A stretch of DNA of 64,000 nt from CAVTLG01 sp963802635 (lineage in GTDB: Bacteria; Chloroflexota; Ktedonobacteria; Ktedonobacterales; Ktedonobacteraceae), in assembly GCA_963802635.1 (NCBI GenBank), contig CAWDJJ010000002.1, positions 868,001-932,000 on the forward strand, written 5' to 3'. This document shows positions 63,822 to 64,000 of this stretch, in pieces (the stretch's first letter is position 1; the number at the start of each line of letters is the position of its first letter). The notes beneath the pieces were generated by a model. It saw only the letters and a program-made list of their open reading frames with translations. It had not been told where the DNA came from and ran no database searches. The position numbers and the translations under genes were made by a program.

Positions 63822-64000
63822 ATGACCGATTACACATATCTCTCACTGCACTACAGCTTTCAGGACAAAATCGCCACCATCACACTGCGTCGTCCCGAAG
63901 TACGTAATGCGCTGAATACACAGCTTATTCAGGAGTTGACGATGGCCATTACTGAATTAAGCGCTGATGAACGCTTGCACGCGCTGGTGCTTACCGGAGA
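63822..64000 (+). CDS. enoyl-CoA hydratase/isomerase family protein (5' part)
   Basis: The first 59 residues before the window ends: LSLHYSFQDKIATITLRRPE, then VRNALNTQLIQELTMAI, the crotonase N-terminus. GAGGAG lies upstream of the ATG, 18 nt after mccB. In this context methylglutaconyl-CoA hydratase of the leucine pathway is likely, but the catalytic part is outside the window. Confidence 0.88.
   Translation, partial: MTDYTYLSLHYSFQDKIATITLRRPEVRNALNTQLIQELTMAITELSADERLHALVLTG

Overview
The window looks like a chromosomal piece of a soil-type filamentous Chloroflexota, most likely Ktedonobacteria. This is inferred from gene content: two Ser/Thr kinases with C-terminal beta-sandwich sensors, an S53 peptidase, a RibXY-type riboflavin transporter behind an FMN riboswitch, F420 and ergothioneine genes, a T-box-led amino-acid operon, and moderate GC. 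No 16S or 23S rRNA is present to prove it.

Layout. 34-960: a SAM methyltransferase. 1105-7516 (minus): queuosine-precursor genes queF-queC-queD-queE-folE, then an ECF transporter (ecfT and a fused double ATPase) with no S component. 8168-11303 (plus): an S53 peptidase and an orphan histidine kinase. 11331-22214 (minus): a T-box-led run argC-argB-hisS-hisG-(HAD/kinase fusion)-hisH-hisA-hisF-hisIE, ending in a decapitated acyltransferase. 22260-27974: an IS605-like remnant, a structured leader with its own terminator, twin Ser/Thr kinases and a small basic protein. 28074-30361 (minus): ribX-ribY under an FMN riboswitch. 30703-34373 (plus): a cupin and the F420 genes cofE, nitroreductase domain, cofD and cofC. 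34762-39708 (plus): glnA, a pentapeptide-repeat/TIR protein, moaA and thyX.

39757-44464 is an accessory stretch: a GNAT protein, an alpha/beta hydrolase, a coiled-coil plus NlpC/P60-like pair whose catalytic Cys is Ala, and a prion-like disordered protein. 45135-47407: egtB-egtD. 47523-47639: a lone 5S rRNA gene. 48599-52430 (minus): glmU, a CorC/HlyC-type protein and HMG-CoA lyase. Then tRNA-Gln, an SQD1-like epimerase facing a GT28-type glycolipid glycosyltransferase, a DedA protein, and a MarR-controlled ABC exporter. 59400-61585 looks acquired: a 19-bp hairpin, an iteron-like AGCG array, an XRE regulator and a RelE/YafQ-like toxin. The window ends in methylcrotonyl-CoA carboxylase beta and the start of an enoyl-CoA hydratase, which with HMG-CoA lyase suggests leucine breakdown.

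Two things cut across the window. First, seven genes, including ones expected to be essential (glmU, thyX), are each broken by exactly one extra base, always in the same direction, so systematic sequence error is the leading explanation. Second, a family of short palindromic repeats built on a TGCATTCAGA core is scattered through intergenic spaces, in one place nested in a second repeat, and it supplies spurious upstream ATGs to cofD and the SQD1-like gene.
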